The notes under the pieces were generated by a model. The model did no database searches and was not told the origin of the DNA. It saw nothing but the letters and a program-made list of their open reading frames with translations. Shown here in pieces: positions 1-8,383 of a stretch of DNA of 64,000 nucleotides. The DNA comes from Jatrophihabitans_A sp035248685 (GTDB lineage: Bacteria > Actinomycetota > Actinomycetes > Mycobacteriales > Jatrophihabitantaceae). Made by a program: the position numbers and the translations under genes. Within the stretch, counting starts at the first letter, position 1; each line of letters starts with the position of its first letter. The stretch covers positions 1 through 64,000 of the forward strand of contig DATFHF010000049.1 of NCBI GenBank assembly GCA_035248685.1, given 5' to 3'.

Positions 1-449
<449 letters not shown>

Positions 450-564
450 GCCAGCCTCCGCATCCTCGCCGTTGTAGGTGGTCCACCGTCCAACGTAGTC
501 CTGACCGCCGGACCAGCCCAGGCCAAGCCCGGCTGGCTAGTAACCGCTTCCGGGGCCGGCGGGC

Positions 565-1683
565 TCAGCCCGGCAACCGGACCGGCATGATCAGGTAGGT
601 GTAGTCGGTGCTACCCCCGGCCGGCCGCAGCACCGCCGGCTTGGTCGAGGTGGTGAACAGCAACCGGGCAACCGGATCCTCGATCGCACCCAGGCCTTCC
701 AGCAGGAAGGCCGGGTTGAACGCGGTCATCAGCTCATCGCCGGTGAAGTCGGCCTCCAGGTTCTCCTCTGCCCGTCCCTCATCGTCCCCACCGGCGGTCA
801 ATGTCAGGCCACCGTCGGCGAACTGGAGCCGGACCGGGTTGCCCCGCTCCGCCACCAGCGCCACCCGCTTGACCGCCTCGGTCAGGAGGGCCACCGGCAC
901 CTCCGCGGTCACCGCGAACTCGGTCGGCAGCAGCTTGCGGTACGGGGGGAACTGGGCGTCCAGCAACCGGGTGGTGGTGCGCCGGCCCGGGCTGGAGAAG
1001 CCGATGATGCCCTCGCCGCTGCCCGAGCTGGCGAGCGAGATGGTCAGCTCCGGGTCAGCGGTGAGGCTGCGAGCCGCGTCGTGCAGGGTGCGGGCCGGTA
1101 CCAGCACCTGCGCGTCCAGGCTGGCGGTGCTGGCCGGGCTCCAGCTGAGTTCCCGAATCGCCAGCCGATAGCGGTCGGTCGCCGCCAGGGTCAGCTGGTC
1201 GCCGTCAATCTCCAGCCGGACGCCGGTCAGCATCGGCAGCGTGTCGTCCCGACCGGCGGCAATCGCCACCTGCGAGACGGCCCGGGCGAAGGCGGTGCTG
1301 GACACCGTGCCGGCGGTGCTCGGCAGATCCGGCAGCCGGGGGTAGTCCTCGTCCGGCATGGTGGGCAGGGTGAAGCGGGAGCTGCCGCAGCTGATGGTGA
1401 CCCGGGAGCCGTCCGCGCTGAACTCCACCGGATGGGCCGGCAGAGCCTTGGCGATGTCGGCTAGTAGCCGGCCGGATACCAGCGCCCGACCCGGAGCGCC
1501 GGCCGCGACCTCGAGTTGGGCCTGGGTGGAGACCTCGTAGTCGAAACCGGAGATGGACAGCTGGTCGTCAGCCACCTCGAGCAGCAGACCGGCCAGTACC
1601 GGGGCCGCAGGCCGCGCCGGCAGGCTGCGGGCCGACCAGGCCACGGCATCGGCGAGAGCGTCACGCTCGATACGGAACTTCAT
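565..1683 (-). CDS. dnaN: DNA polymerase III subunit beta (sliding clamp)
   Basis: This is a 372-residue protein of normal clamp length, starting MKFRIERDALADAVAWSARS and ending in the typical PVRLPG tail. DnaN dimerises into a ring on DNA and tethers polymerase III. Three tandem clamp folds of about 120 residues can be followed, including the ATDRYRLA block near the middle. The ATG at 1683 has a strong Shine-Dalgarno (GGAGGGG) five bases upstream. It lies downstream of dnaA, separated by the 419-bp origin region, and is followed by gnd. Confidence 0.98.
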   Translation of the reverse strand: MKFRIERDALADAVAWSARSLPARPAAPVLAGLLLEVADDQLSISGFDYEVSTQAQLEVAAGAPGRALVSGRLLADIAKALPAHPVEFSADGSRVTISCGSSRFTLPTMPDEDYPRLPDLPSTAGTVSSTAFARAVSQVAIAAGRDDTLPMLTGVRLEIDGDQLTLAATDRYRLAIRELSWSPASTASLDAQVLVPARTLHDAARSLTADPELTISLASSGSGEGIIGFSSPGRRTTTRLLDAQFPPYRKLLPTEFAVTAEVPVALLTEAVKRVALVAERGNPVRLQFADGGLTLTAGGDDEGRAEENLEADFTGDELMTAFNPAFLLEGLGAIEDPVARLLFTTSTKPAVLRPAGGSTDYTYLIMPVRLPG

Positions 1684-1869
1684 GGCCCCTCCAAGAACGG
1701 CAACCGGTGAACGACTGAACGTGCATCACATCTTGCTGTAACGAGATCTGATCGGATTCACGGGGTGAGCTCGGGTTGCCGGGCCTCCACAATCCCCCAA
1801 CCGCAGTAGTTGGGTTCTTGTCATTCATGTCTAGAGATCAGTCATCGTCGTCATAAGGCCTGTGGAGCA

Positions 1870-1878
1870 TGTGGACAA
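1870..1878 (-). promoter_or_regulatory. DnaA box (perfect TTGTCCACA on minus strand)
   Basis: TGTGGACAA on the plus strand is the exact reverse complement of the actinobacterial DnaA box. It lies in the dnaA-dnaN gap, 125 bp from a second perfect box in the opposite orientation. Confidence 0.85.
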
Positions 1879-2002
1879 CCGACGTTTGCCCAGGTCAGCG
1901 GCCCACCGGCATGTGGGCGGGGTAATGACAACTTGGGCGTCCCGGCAACTAGCGAGTGGACAACGGGTGACCGGAAGTGATCGTCCACATGTCGATCTGC
2001 AG

Positions 2003-2011
2003 TTGTCCACA
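2003..2011 (+). promoter_or_regulatory. DnaA box (perfect TTGTCCACA)
   Basis: An exact nine-base match to the actinobacterial consensus, 92 bp from the end of dnaA. A near-match TCGTCCACA lies 22 bp to the left, which is two helical turns and would put both proteins on one DNA face. Confidence 0.85.
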
Positions 2012-2102
2012 TGCCTACCCACATTGTGGAAGTAGTGCCGGCAATAAAGAGCCCGTTAGCTCGGCCCGCGGGACGCCGAGACTGCTGGCTGACCCGACCG
2101 GC

Positions 2103-3581
2103 TCAGGAGCGGGCACGGCTGCGAATCCGGCTGGTGAGCTCGGTGATCTGGTTGTAGACGTTGCGGCGCTCGATCATCAGCGAGCGGATTTTTCGCTCGG
2201 CGTGCATCACGGTGGTGTGGTCGCGGCCGCCGAAGGTCTGGCCGATCTTGGGTAGCGACAGCTCGGTGAGCTCGCGGCACAGGTACATCGCGATCTGCCG
2301 AGCCTGCACCAGCACCCGGGTCCGCGAGCCGCCGGTCAGGTCGTCCAACGAGACGCCGAAGTACTCCGAGGTGACCGCCATGATGGTGGACGCGGTGATG
2401 TCCGGACGGTCGGACTCCGATACCAGGTCCTTGAGTACGATCTCGGCCAGCTTGAGGTCGATCTCCTGCTTGTTGAGGCTGCCGAACGCGACCACCCGGA
2501 TCAGCGCACCTTCCAGCTCACGGATGTTGCTTTGAATCTTGGACGCGATGAACTCCATCACGCCCGGTTGGAGCGTCATGCCGTCCTTGGCCGCCTTCTT
2601 ACGCAGGATCGCGATGCGCAGTTCCAGGTCCGGCGCTTGCACGTCGGTGATCAGACCCGACTTGAACCGGGTGACCAGTCGGTTCTGCAAGCCGGAAAGC
2701 TGTTCCGGCTTGCGATCACAGGAGATCACGATCTGCTTGTTGGCCAGCTGAAGCGTGTTGAAGGTATGGAAGAAGGCTTCCTGGGTTTGCTCGGCGCGTT
2801 CCAGGAACTGAATGTCGTCGATCAGCAGCAGGTCAACGTCTCGGTAACGCCGTTGAAAGGACTGCACATCGTTGACCCGGACCGAGTTGATGAAGTCGTT
2901 GGTGAACTCCTCGCTGGACACGTAGCGAACCCGCATGGTCGGCTCCAACCGCCGGCCATAGGTGCCTATCGCATGCAGCAGGTGGGTCTTACCCAATCCC
3001 GAATCGCCATAGATAAAAAGGGGATTGTAAGCCTTGGCGGGAGCCTCGGCGACGGCCACCGCGGCAGCGTGGGCGAACCGGTTGGACGAGCCGGGTACGA
3101 ACGTGTCGAAGGTGTACTTCGGGTTGAGCCGGGCCTCGTGGTCGATGCGCAACATCGGGGAGTCGGCGCCGTAGGAGTTGGTCGGATCGTACAGCCCGAT
3201 CCCGGCCGGCTCGTCGAACCGGTCGTAGGTGTCTACCTCGCCGTCGTCGTACTCCGAGTCCGACTCCGGCTCAACCTCGCTGCCGATACCGATACCGAGG
3301 CCGTGTCGCTCGGTGGTCTCGATCGGCTGGATCGTGACCGCCACGTTGATCTCCCGGCCGAGTGCATCGCTCAACGCCGCGGTAATCAGCGGCCGCAGGT
3401 TGTTCTCCAGGTAGTCCTTGGCGTAGGTGTTCGGTGCGGCAAGCAGCGCGGTGTCTTCCAACAGACCGATCGGCCGGGTCAGGCTCAGCCAGGCACGCTG
3501 GTGCGGCCGCACCGACGGGTCGTCCAATTGGTTGATCGCGCGATTCCAGACGTCCGCGAGGTCCGCGAGTTCGTCCGCCAC
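2103..3581 (-). CDS. dnaA: Chromosomal replication initiator protein DnaA
   Basis: This 492-residue AAA+ initiator binds DnaA boxes and opens oriC. Domain I (about residues 1-85) begins MADELADLADVWNRAI. A short acidic linker (residues 95-130, with SEVEPESDSEYDDGE) is followed by the ATPase domain, with Walker A GDSGLGKTHLL near 195 and Walker B LLLIDDIQFL near 255. The C-terminal DNA-binding domain carries the signature GGRDHTTVMHAERKI. The start is a GTG preceded by AGGGAG. Linker domain II is short compared with the long ones of Streptomyces. Confidence 0.99.
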   Translation of the reverse strand: MADELADLADVWNRAINQLDDPSVRPHQRAWLSLTRPIGLLEDTALLAAPNTYAKDYLENNLRPLITAALSDALGREINVAVTIQPIETTERHGLGIGIGSEVEPESDSEYDDGEVDTYDRFDEPAGIGLYDPTNSYGADSPMLRIDHEARLNPKYTFDTFVPGSSNRFAHAAAVAVAEAPAKAYNPLFIYGDSGLGKTHLLHAIGTYGRRLEPTMRVRYVSSEEFTNDFINSVRVNDVQSFQRRYRDVDLLLIDDIQFLERAEQTQEAFFHTFNTLQLANKQIVISCDRKPEQLSGLQNRLVTRFKSGLITDVQAPDLELRIAILRKKAAKDGMTLQPGVMEFIASKIQSNIRELEGALIRVVAFGSLNKQEIDLKLAEIVLKDLVSESDRPDITASTIMAVTSEYFGVSLDDLTGGSRTRVLVQARQIAMYLCRELTELSLPKIGQTFGGRDHTTVMHAERKIRSLMIERRNVYNQITELTSRIRSRARS

Positions 3582-4121
3582 TAGCCGTCACTCCCTGCCT
3601 CGATCGTGCCCCCGTGACCGCAGGACTTCCCAGCCGACCGGGCGAACGTCGGCAAGCAGGCCCAAACCCGAACCTGAGGCTCATCCACACGGCTGTCCAC
3701 AGGGTGTGGAGGGATAGCGCAGTCTTCCGGCCGCTATTGGACCGGACCGTACCCCCGACGGATCTGCGACAGTTTCCGTTCGCGCCGACAACCTAACAGC
3801 GTGCATCCGGACTCACAATCCCGCCGGTCCCCCGAATCGGTTTTCCACGTTCTATCACGGCGTGTCGAGGTCAGCCACCGGTACGCCAGATCGTACGTTG
3901 TCAGGTTGGGTCCTTGCCCGAGGGGTGGTCCGAACTACCGGCCGGTTTGACCTCAACCGGGTTGGATCCGTACCGTTGAGATCTCTGTGCTGGCTGCGCT
4001 CGCGGCCGGCACCACCTGTGCTGTTACACCGGCAGGCGCGTCGAAATCGACGAGCCCGCTGTCCGACCTAGCAGGCCGCGGTTCGCCGTGGCCGGCGCCT
4101 GATTGCGATGGAGCGAGACCC
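3582..4121. other. dnaA-rpmH divergent intergenic region
   Basis: A 540-bp region without a credible gene between the divergent dnaA and rpmH. It must hold promoters in both directions. One DnaA-box-like nonamer, CTGTCCACA (3693-3701), has a single mismatch, and weaker ones start at 3681 and 3840. These may allow DnaA to regulate its own gene. A candidate rpmH promoter lies at 3947-3976, leaving a leader of about 140 nt. The overlapping short reading frames here have no recognisable protein motifs. Confidence 0.6.
3947..3976 (+). promoter_or_regulatory. Candidate promoter for rpmH-rnpA operon
   Basis: TTGACC (3947-3952) and TACCGT (3971-3976) are separated by 18 bases, close to the actinobacterial housekeeping sigma pattern TTGACn-N17/18-TAnnnT. 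The site faces rpmH. No transcript data support it. Confidence 0.4.
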
Positions 4122-4259
4122 GTGAGCAAGCGGACCTTCCAACCGAACAACCGCCGGCGGGCCAAGACCCATGGCTTCCGGCTTCGGATGCGCACCCGCG
4201 CCGGTCGCGCCATCCTTCAGGCTCGTCGCCGCAAGGGCCGTAGCGAACTGTCGGCCTGA
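4122..4259 (+). CDS. rpmH: 50S ribosomal protein L34
   Basis: This is a 45-residue, very basic protein starting MSKRTFQPNNRRRAKTHGF with the invariant RTFQPNNRRRAKTHGFRLRM block of L34. The GTG start at 4122 gives the canonical N-terminus; the longer upstream frame has no family similarity. It is first in the conserved run rpmH-rnpA-yidD-yidC-khpB-rsmG, 14 bp ahead of rnpA, and was probably transcribed from the candidate promoter near 3950. Confidence 0.97.
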   Translation: MSKRTFQPNNRRRAKTHGFRLRMRTRAGRAILQARRRKGRSELSA

Positions 4260-4273
4260 GCCCGACCGGCTCG

Positions 4274-4636
4274 ATGCTGCCTGCCCCCCATCGCATGCGC
4301 TCCACCGGCGAGTTCTCCGCCGTGACCCGACACGGCCGCCGGACCCGCGCCGGTGATGTGGTGGTGTACCTGTACCCGGCCGGCCCAGCCGGCGAGCTGC
4401 CGCCGGGGGTGACCAAGGTCGGCCTGATCGTCGGCCGGACGGTGGGAGGAAGCGTGGTGCGCCACCAGGTCTCCCGTCGGCTGCGTGCCCAGGTTGCCAC
4501 CATGCTGGATCGGATGCCGACCGGCTCGCACCTGGTGGTTCGGGCGCTGCCGTCAGCGGCCACCGCCCGTTCGCAGACCCTGGCCCGGGACCTCGATACC
4601 GCCATCGCCCGCTTGACGTCCGGGCCGCGGCGGTGA
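4274..4636 (+). CDS. rnpA: Ribonuclease P protein component
   Basis: A 120-residue basic protein that helps the RNase P RNA cut the 5' leader from pre-tRNA. The RNR-like signature region reads VGGSVVRHQVSRRLR, matching the family pattern (GxAVxRNxxKRxxR), although histidine replaces the usual Asn. The N-terminus LPAPHRMRSTGEFSAV is typical. The stop overlaps the yidD start by four bases (GTGA), so the two are probably translationally coupled. Confidence 0.95.
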   Translation: MLPAPHRMRSTGEFSAVTRHGRRTRAGDVVVYLYPAGPAGELPPGVTKVGLIVGRTVGGSVVRHQVSRRLRAQVATMLDRMPTGSHLVVRALPSAATARSQTLARDLDTAIARLTSGPRR

Positions 4637-4920
4637 CCGGCTGGCCGGCTCGGCTCGGGATCGGCGCGATCCGGCTCTACCAGCAGGCGTGGAGTTCCCG
4701 CCGGCCGCCGGCTTGTCGCTACACGCCCAGTTGCAGCAGCTACACGATCGAGGCCATCGAGGAGTACGGCGTGGCCCGCGGCAGCCTGCTCGGCATCCGC
4801 CGGATCGCCCGCTGCCACCCGTTCCACCGTGGCGGGTACGACCCCGTCCCACAGCGTCCCGGAACTGCGCATCCCGCCGGTTCGTCGGATGATAAGAGTC
4901 GTCTAGGACAGGCTGGTTAG
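4633..4920 (+). CDS. yidD: Membrane protein insertion efficiency factor YidD
   Basis: This 95-residue protein carries the full YidD core CRYTPSCSSYTIEAIEEYG and the later CHPFHRGGYDPVP, including three conserved cysteines. It is a small amphipathic inner-membrane-associated protein thought to help YidC insertion, and it lies directly ahead of yidC. It starts with GTG inside the end of rnpA (4-bp overlap). The last 20 or so residues after VPQ are not conserved. Confidence 0.95.
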   Translation: MTGWPARLGIGAIRLYQQAWSSRRPPACRYTPSCSSYTIEAIEEYGVARGSLLGIRRIARCHPFHRGGYDPVPQRPGTAHPAGSSDDKSRLGQAG

Positions 4921-4927
4921 CGCCGAT

Positions 4928-5992
4928 ATGAACCTCGATTTCCTTTATACTGCGGTTTCCTGGGTGCTGTTGCGCTGGTACCAGCTGTTCACCGCGCTCG
5001 GCATGAGCAAGACCGGCGGTCTCACCTGGTCGCTGTCGATCATCATGTTGGTGGTCACCGCCCGGCTGCTGATGTTCCGCTTCTTCGTGAAGCAGGTGCA
5101 CTATCAGCGCCGGATGCAGGAGATACAGCCCAAGATCAAGAAGCTGCAGGAGAAGCACAAGGGCGACCGGGCCGCGCTCCAGCGCGAAATGATGGCGATG
5201 CAACAGGCCGAGGGCTTCAACCCGATCTCCGGCTGCCTGCCGATGTTCCTGCAGATCCCGATCTTCATCGCGCTGTTCCATGTGCTCAAGCACATGTCCA
5301 ACTCGGTCACCCTGCAGAGGGGCAATCCGAAGCTGAGCCTGTACGGCTTCACCGAGTCGCAGACCCTGGCTGCCGCGAATGCCAAGTTGTTCCACGCGCC
5401 ACTGGCCGCCTCACTGCACGAGAGCGCGGCGAAGATCCTGCTGTTGGGTGGGCACGTCGCCACCACCCGGACGGTGACGCTGATCCTGGTGCTGATCAGC
5501 GCCGCGGCCACCTTCATCACCCAGCGGGCCGTTATTGCCAACCAGACCACGCCGGCCGAGGGTCAGGCAGCGATGATCCAGAAGCTGATGATGGTCGGCA
5601 TCCCGGTGTCGGTGATCTTCTCCGGCTTCATTTTCCCGTTGGGCGTGCTGCTCTACTGGTTCACCAGCAACCTCTGGACGATGTTCCAGCAGTTCTACAT
5701 CTTCAAGTTCCATCCGCACACGCCCGGCGCCAACGCACCGGCGGCGACGGTGGTCGAGCCGAGCAAGTCCACCGCGCCCAAGGTCGGGCAGAAGCCGGTC
5801 AACCCGAAGGGTGCCCGGCCGACGGTTACCCCGAACGCGCCGTCCGACAAGATCTCACTGACCAAGGACGGTTCCAACGGTCGTGCGGAGACTCCGACGC
5901 CGCCTGCGGCCAACCGGCCGGTCAACCGCGGGCCGCGGCCGAACGGCAACCGCCCTGGCAACAAGCGCTCCCCGAGCAAGAAACGACGCTGA
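4928..5992 (+). CDS. yidC: Membrane protein insertase YidC
   Basis: This 354-residue polytopic protein inserts membrane proteins with or without SecYEG. It starts with a hydrophobic segment (LYTAVSWVLLRWYQLFTALGM). The cytoplasmic hairpin RRMQEIQPKIKKLQEKHKGD is followed by the conserved NPISGCLPMFLQIPIFIALFHVL segment and two further helices around residues 170-190 and 215-250. The tail from about residue 265 is Lys/Pro/Asn-rich (ends KRSPSKKRR), consistent with ribosome contact. The short form without a large periplasmic domain is standard for Gram-positives. Confidence 0.97.
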   Translation: MNLDFLYTAVSWVLLRWYQLFTALGMSKTGGLTWSLSIIMLVVTARLLMFRFFVKQVHYQRRMQEIQPKIKKLQEKHKGDRAALQREMMAMQQAEGFNPISGCLPMFLQIPIFIALFHVLKHMSNSVTLQRGNPKLSLYGFTESQTLAAANAKLFHAPLAASLHESAAKILLLGGHVATTRTVTLILVLISAAATFITQRAVIANQTTPAEGQAAMIQKLMMVGIPVSVIFSGFIFPLGVLLYWFTSNLWTMFQQFYIFKFHPHTPGANAPAATVVEPSKSTAPKVGQKPVNPKGARPTVTPNAPSDKISLTKDGSNGRAETPTPPAANRPVNRGPRPNGNRPGNKRSPSKKRR

Positions 5993-6089
5993 TCCCGGCA
6001 AGCCGCCGCTCGTCGCGCCGGTCGCCGGCCCGCTCGGACCTGCCCTAGTTCTTGGTATTGACAGTTCCCGGTACAGACAAGGAATCCCG

Positions 6090-6635
6090 ATGACCGAAAC
6101 CGCTGAGACCACGTCGGCGAGTCAGCACCCCGAATCAGCCCAGCCGGCTGACGAGGTCGCCACCCTGTCCGGTGACGAGCTGCTCGTCCAGGAGGGTGAC
6201 ATCGCCGCCGACTACCTGGAACGGCTGCTCGACATCGTCGACTACGACGGTGACATCGACCTGGACGTGGAGAACGGCCGCGCCATGGTGGCCATCGTCG
6301 GCTCGCAGTTGCAGCCGCTGGTCGGTCCGGCCGGCGCCACCCTGGATGCGTTGCAGGAGCTGACTCGGCTGGCGGTCCAGCAGCAAACCGGTGTTCGCAG
6401 CCGGCTGATGCTCGACGTATCCGGCCACCGCAAGAGCCGCCGGGACGAACTGAGCGCGCTGGCCCGGGAGGCGGCCCAGCAGGTGCTGAGCACCGGCGAG
6501 CCGAACCGGCTGGCACCGATGAACCCGTTCGAGCGCAAGGTCGTGCACGACGTGGTGTCGGCCACGGACGGTGTCATCAGCGAGTCCGAGGGCGAGGAAC
6601 CGAACCGGCGAGTGGTCATCCTGCCCGCACCGTGA
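6090..6635 (+). CDS. khpB: RNA-binding protein KhpB/Jag (KH and R3H domains)
   Basis: A 181-residue protein with a KH-like domain (residues about 35-105) and an R3H domain whose core is RLAPMNPFERKVVHDVV near 145-165. The family binds RNA and affects cell elongation and division. The ATG at 6090 is chosen because upstream sequence in the same frame is Arg/Pro-rich and unlike Jag. The N-terminal 25 residues are acidic and Ser/Thr-rich. The stop overlaps the rsmG start by four bases (GTGA). Confidence 0.93.
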   Translation: MTETAETTSASQHPESAQPADEVATLSGDELLVQEGDIAADYLERLLDIVDYDGDIDLDVENGRAMVAIVGSQLQPLVGPAGATLDALQELTRLAVQQQTGVRSRLMLDVSGHRKSRRDELSALAREAAQQVLSTGEPNRLAPMNPFERKVVHDVVSATDGVISESEGEEPNRRVVILPAP

Positions 6636-7306
6636 GCGACAGCTCAGCAGCATCCCCACAGGCGGAGCCGGTAGCCCCGGCTCCGCCTGCTGTTGTTGCC
6701 GAACGGTTTCCGGCCGCGGTACAGCTACTGGTCAAATACGCCGGCCTGCTGGCCGGCCCGGGTACGGTCCGCGGACTGCTCGGCCCGCGCGAGGTACCCA
6801 GGCTGTGGGACCGGCACCTGCTGAACTGCGTCGCGGTGGCCGAGCTGCTGCCGACCGGTGATCGGGTGGTTGACATCGGCTCCGGCGCCGGGCTGCCCGG
6901 GTTGGCTATCGCCTGTGTGCGGCCGGACCTGCACGTGGATCTGGTCGAGTCGCTGCTCCGGCGTACCGACTTCCTTACCGAAGCGGTGACCGAGCTGGGG
7001 CTGGCCGATCGGGTCCGGGTGATCCGGGGCCGAGCCGAGGATGCCGCGGTAATAGCGCAAGCCGGATCGGCTCCGGTCGTGACCGCACGGGCGGTCGCGC
7101 CGCTCGACAAGCTGGTCCGGTGGGCCTTCCCGCTGCTGCGTCCGGGCGGCAGCCTGCTGGCTCTCAAGGGCGATACCGCGGCAGACGAACTGACCACATT
7201 CCAATCCATGCTGCGGCGTTCCCGAGCTGAGCTCGTCGGCGTGATGGAATGCGGGGTAGGACTTGTCGACCCGCCTACCCGGGTGGTCAAGTTGGTCCGG
7301 CGGTAA
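6632..7306 (+). CDS. rsmG: 16S rRNA (guanine527-N7)-methyltransferase RsmG
   Basis: The 224-residue class I methyltransferase has the SAM-binding motif VVDIGSGAGLPGLAIA near residue 79 and the family blocks LWDRHLLNC, VESLLRRTDFL and VTARAVAPLDKL. It methylates G527 of 16S rRNA; loss of the enzyme gives low-level streptomycin resistance in other bacteria. The GTG start overlaps the khpB stop. A 51-bp gap precedes parA. Confidence 0.96.
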   Translation: MSDSSAASPQAEPVAPAPPAVVAERFPAAVQLLVKYAGLLAGPGTVRGLLGPREVPRLWDRHLLNCVAVAELLPTGDRVVDIGSGAGLPGLAIACVRPDLHVDLVESLLRRTDFLTEAVTELGLADRVRVIRGRAEDAAVIAQAGSAPVVTARAVAPLDKLVRWAFPLLRPGGSLLALKGDTAADELTTFQSMLRRSRAELVGVMECGVGLVDPPTRVVKLVRR

Positions 7307-7357
7307 CGACGGGCCGGCAACATCAGCACCACAGGTTCACACGAGGGGACGCCGGAA

Positions 7358-8383
7358 ATGCCGGACGACATGGACACCGCTGTTTCACGTGAAACACAAC
7401 ACGGAGCGGATCTCTACGCGGCGTTGCAGGCGGACCTCGCCCTGGAGGCGGTCGGCCGGCATGGCGAGGTTTCACGTGAAACCCGGTTCGACACCCCGAT
7501 CGCCCGTGAGGCCATGCAGGCGGTCCACGTTCGCAACGTCCGGCAGGAGGTGTGGCCGACGCCGCTGCGCCGACGGGTGATGACGGTGGCCAACCAAAAG
7601 GGCGGGGTCGGCAAGACCACGTCGGCTGTCAACCTCGCGGTCGCCTTCGCCCAACACGGCTTGCGGGTCCTGCTGATCGACCTGGATCCGCAGGGCAACG
7701 CCAGCACCGCACTCGGTGTGGACCATACGGCCGGTACGCCGTCCATCTATGACGTCCTGCTGGGTGGCGCAAGCCTCGATCAGGTCGCGGTGACCGTGGA
7801 GTCGGCGCCCTCGCTGCGGTGCGTGCCGGCCACTATCGACCTGGCCGGGGCGGACATCGAACTGGCATCCCAGGTCGCGCGGGAGTACCGGCTAAAGCGG
7901 GCCATCGCCGACTACTACCAGCCGGTCGACTACATCGTCATCGACTGCCCACCGACGCTCGGCCTGCTCACCCTGAACGCGCTGGTCGGAGCGGAGGAGA
8001 TCCTGATCCCGATCCAGTGCGAGTACTACGCCCTGGAGGGACTGGCCCAACTGCTGAACACCGTCGAGCTGGTGCGCAGCCAACTGAACGCCACCCTCGA
8101 GGTCTCGTCGGTGCTGCTCACCATGTACGACAGCCGGACCAGGCTGGCCGATCAGGTGGCCGACGAGGTCCGCCAGCACTTCGGGGACAAGGTGATCAAG
8201 TCGGTGATCCCGCGGAACGTCCGGGTGTCTGAGGCGCCCGGTTACGGCCAAACCGTGATCACTTACGATCCCGGTTCCCGGGGCGCGGTGAGCTACCTTG
8301 ATGCGGCGCGCGAGGTAGCCGAACGCGGCCGGGCGGATCAGGGTTTCGACGGCTACAGCGGTGAAGGGGAGACCGAGAAGTGA
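7358..8383 (+). CDS. parA: Chromosome partitioning ATPase ParA (Soj)
   Basis: A 341-residue deviant Walker-type ATPase. The motif VANQKGGVGKTTSAVNLA near residue 80 and the later LLIDLDPQGNAS and VIDCPPTLGLLTLNAL identify ParA, which binds DNA non-specifically with ATP and positions ParB-parS complexes. About 70 residues precede the ATPase core; this extension contains VSRET twice because two parS palindromes lie in its coding sequence. The ATG at 7358 is the most upstream plausible start. The parA stop overlaps the parB GTG by four bases. Confidence 0.97.
   Translation: MPDDMDTAVSRETQHGADLYAALQADLALEAVGRHGEVSRETRFDTPIAREAMQAVHVRNVRQEVWPTPLRRRVMTVANQKGGVGKTTSAVNLAVAFAQHGLRVLLIDLDPQGNASTALGVDHTAGTPSIYDVLLGGASLDQVAVTVESAPSLRCVPATIDLAGADIELASQVAREYRLKRAIADYYQPVDYIVIDCPPTLGLLTLNALVGAEEILIPIQCEYYALEGLAQLLNTVELVRSQLNATLEVSSVLLTMYDSRTRLADQVADEVRQHFGDKVIKSVIPRNVRVSEAPGYGQTVITYDPGSRGAVSYLDAAREVAERGRADQGFDGYSGEGETEK
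7381..7396. promoter_or_regulatory. parS site 1 (perfect, inside parA)
   Basis: TGTTTCACGTGAAACA is an exact match to the conserved 16-bp bacterial parS palindrome bound by ParB. It lies eight codons into parA and is translated as part of AVSRETQ. Confidence 0.97.
7468..7483. promoter_or_regulatory. parS site 2 (inside parA)
   Basis: GGTTTCACGTGAAACC keeps the full 14-bp core palindrome and is itself a perfect 16-bp palindrome. It lies 87 bp from site 1, within parA, and encodes VSRET again. Confidence 0.95.

Larger units (their letters stand above)
1684..2102. other. Candidate replication origin (oriC), dnaA-dnaN intergenic region
   Basis: A 419-bp non-coding region between dnaA and dnaN, the usual actinobacterial oriC site. 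It holds two perfect TTGTCCACA DnaA boxes in opposite orientation (1870-1878 minus, 2003-2011 plus) and two with one mismatch (1955-1963 minus, AGTGGACAA as read on plus; 1981-1989 plus, TCGTCCACA). A weaker copy lies at 1861-1869. The stretch from about 1720 to 1860 is less GC-rich than its surroundings and could be the unwinding region. The dnaN ribosome binding site occupies the left edge. The role as origin is inferred from position and boxes. Confidence 0.85.

Noticed and set aside
2532..3584. Rightward open frame of 350 codons opposite dnaA
   Set aside because: No recognisable protein motif; dnaA is certain on the other strand.
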